Source: Closterium sp. NIES-65
Lineage: Eukaryota; Streptophyta; Zygnematophyceae; Desmidiales; Closteriaceae
Length of the DNA stretch: 64,000 nt
Reading direction: 5' to 3'
NCBI GenBank assembly: GCA_948144175.1
Contig: CANXME010000106.1
Location: 3,906,001 to 3,970,000, forward strand
Under the pieces are notes generated by a model. It was not told where the DNA came from. It made no database searches and was given only the letters and a program-made list of their open reading frames with translations. The translations under genes and the position numbers were made by a program. Below, in pieces: positions 63,880 to 64,000 of the stretch (positions are counted from its first letter, which is position 1; each line of letters starts with the position of its first letter).

Positions 63880-64000
63880 CTGGGAAAACAAGGAACGAGG
63901 AGCGAGAAAAAGAGATTTCAATGAAAGATAGACACCAGATCACAAAAGTCAGAAAAAAAAAAAGAACCATTTCCTCTCCCCTTCCCCCCTGAGGCTCTTC

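Overview
The window reads as nuclear DNA of a green-lineage (streptophyte) eukaryote, not a prokaryote. Three things point there. An LRR receptor-type gene is built from 72-bp, phase-2 exons, the plant LRR-RLK layout. The last two exons of a plant-type EMC2 gene are present. The rest is dominated by Ty1/copia and chromodomain Ty3/gypsy retrotransposons primed from initiator-Met-like tRNA sites. GC-rich sequence and repeat-stuffed introns would fit a charophyte alga, but the species cannot be fixed from sequence alone.

Layout. (1) 1-6.4 kb, minus strand: nine consecutive exons of one LRR gene (LRR N-cap exon plus eight single-LRR exons, each exactly 72 bp), continuing off the left edge. Introns are packed with minisatellites, and several repeat units contain the neighbouring splice junction. 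A SINE-like insertion and a foldback element also sit in introns. (2) 6.4-9.6 kb: C-rich tandem repeats, unrecognised sequence, a broken copy of the EMC2 C-terminus. (3) 9.6-13.1 kb, plus strand: a decayed intron-containing hAT transposon. (4) 13.3-20.6 kb, minus: decayed copia element E1. (5) 20.8-60.2 kb: one old plus-strand copia element, E2, split into three pieces by two gypsy insertions. G1 (24630-36078, plus) carries copia E3 inside its own 5' LTR. G2 (37691-58285, minus) carries a coding-less copia derivative E6, copia E4, and intact copia E5. Almost every boundary shows TG...CA LTR ends and a 5-bp target duplication, so the insertion order can be read directly. E1 and E2 together interrupt a small inverted-repeat element whose two ends are now about 47 kb apart. 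(6) 60.8-63.0 kb: a second, truncated copy of the hAT 5' region, itself interrupted by a 1252-bp non-autonomous element with a perfect 8-bp target duplication; the 9.9-kb copy supplies the empty site. (7) 63.05-64 kb, minus: the 3' end of EMC2, again with duplicated exon/splice-junction blocks.

Host genes in view are therefore only the LRR gene and EMC2. The likeliest new biology is the repeated birth of tandem repeats from exon-intron junctions in both host genes, and the structured cis-signals (PBS-side hairpin, copy-specific GC-rich leader, conserved 3' block) shared by autonomous and coding-less copia elements.
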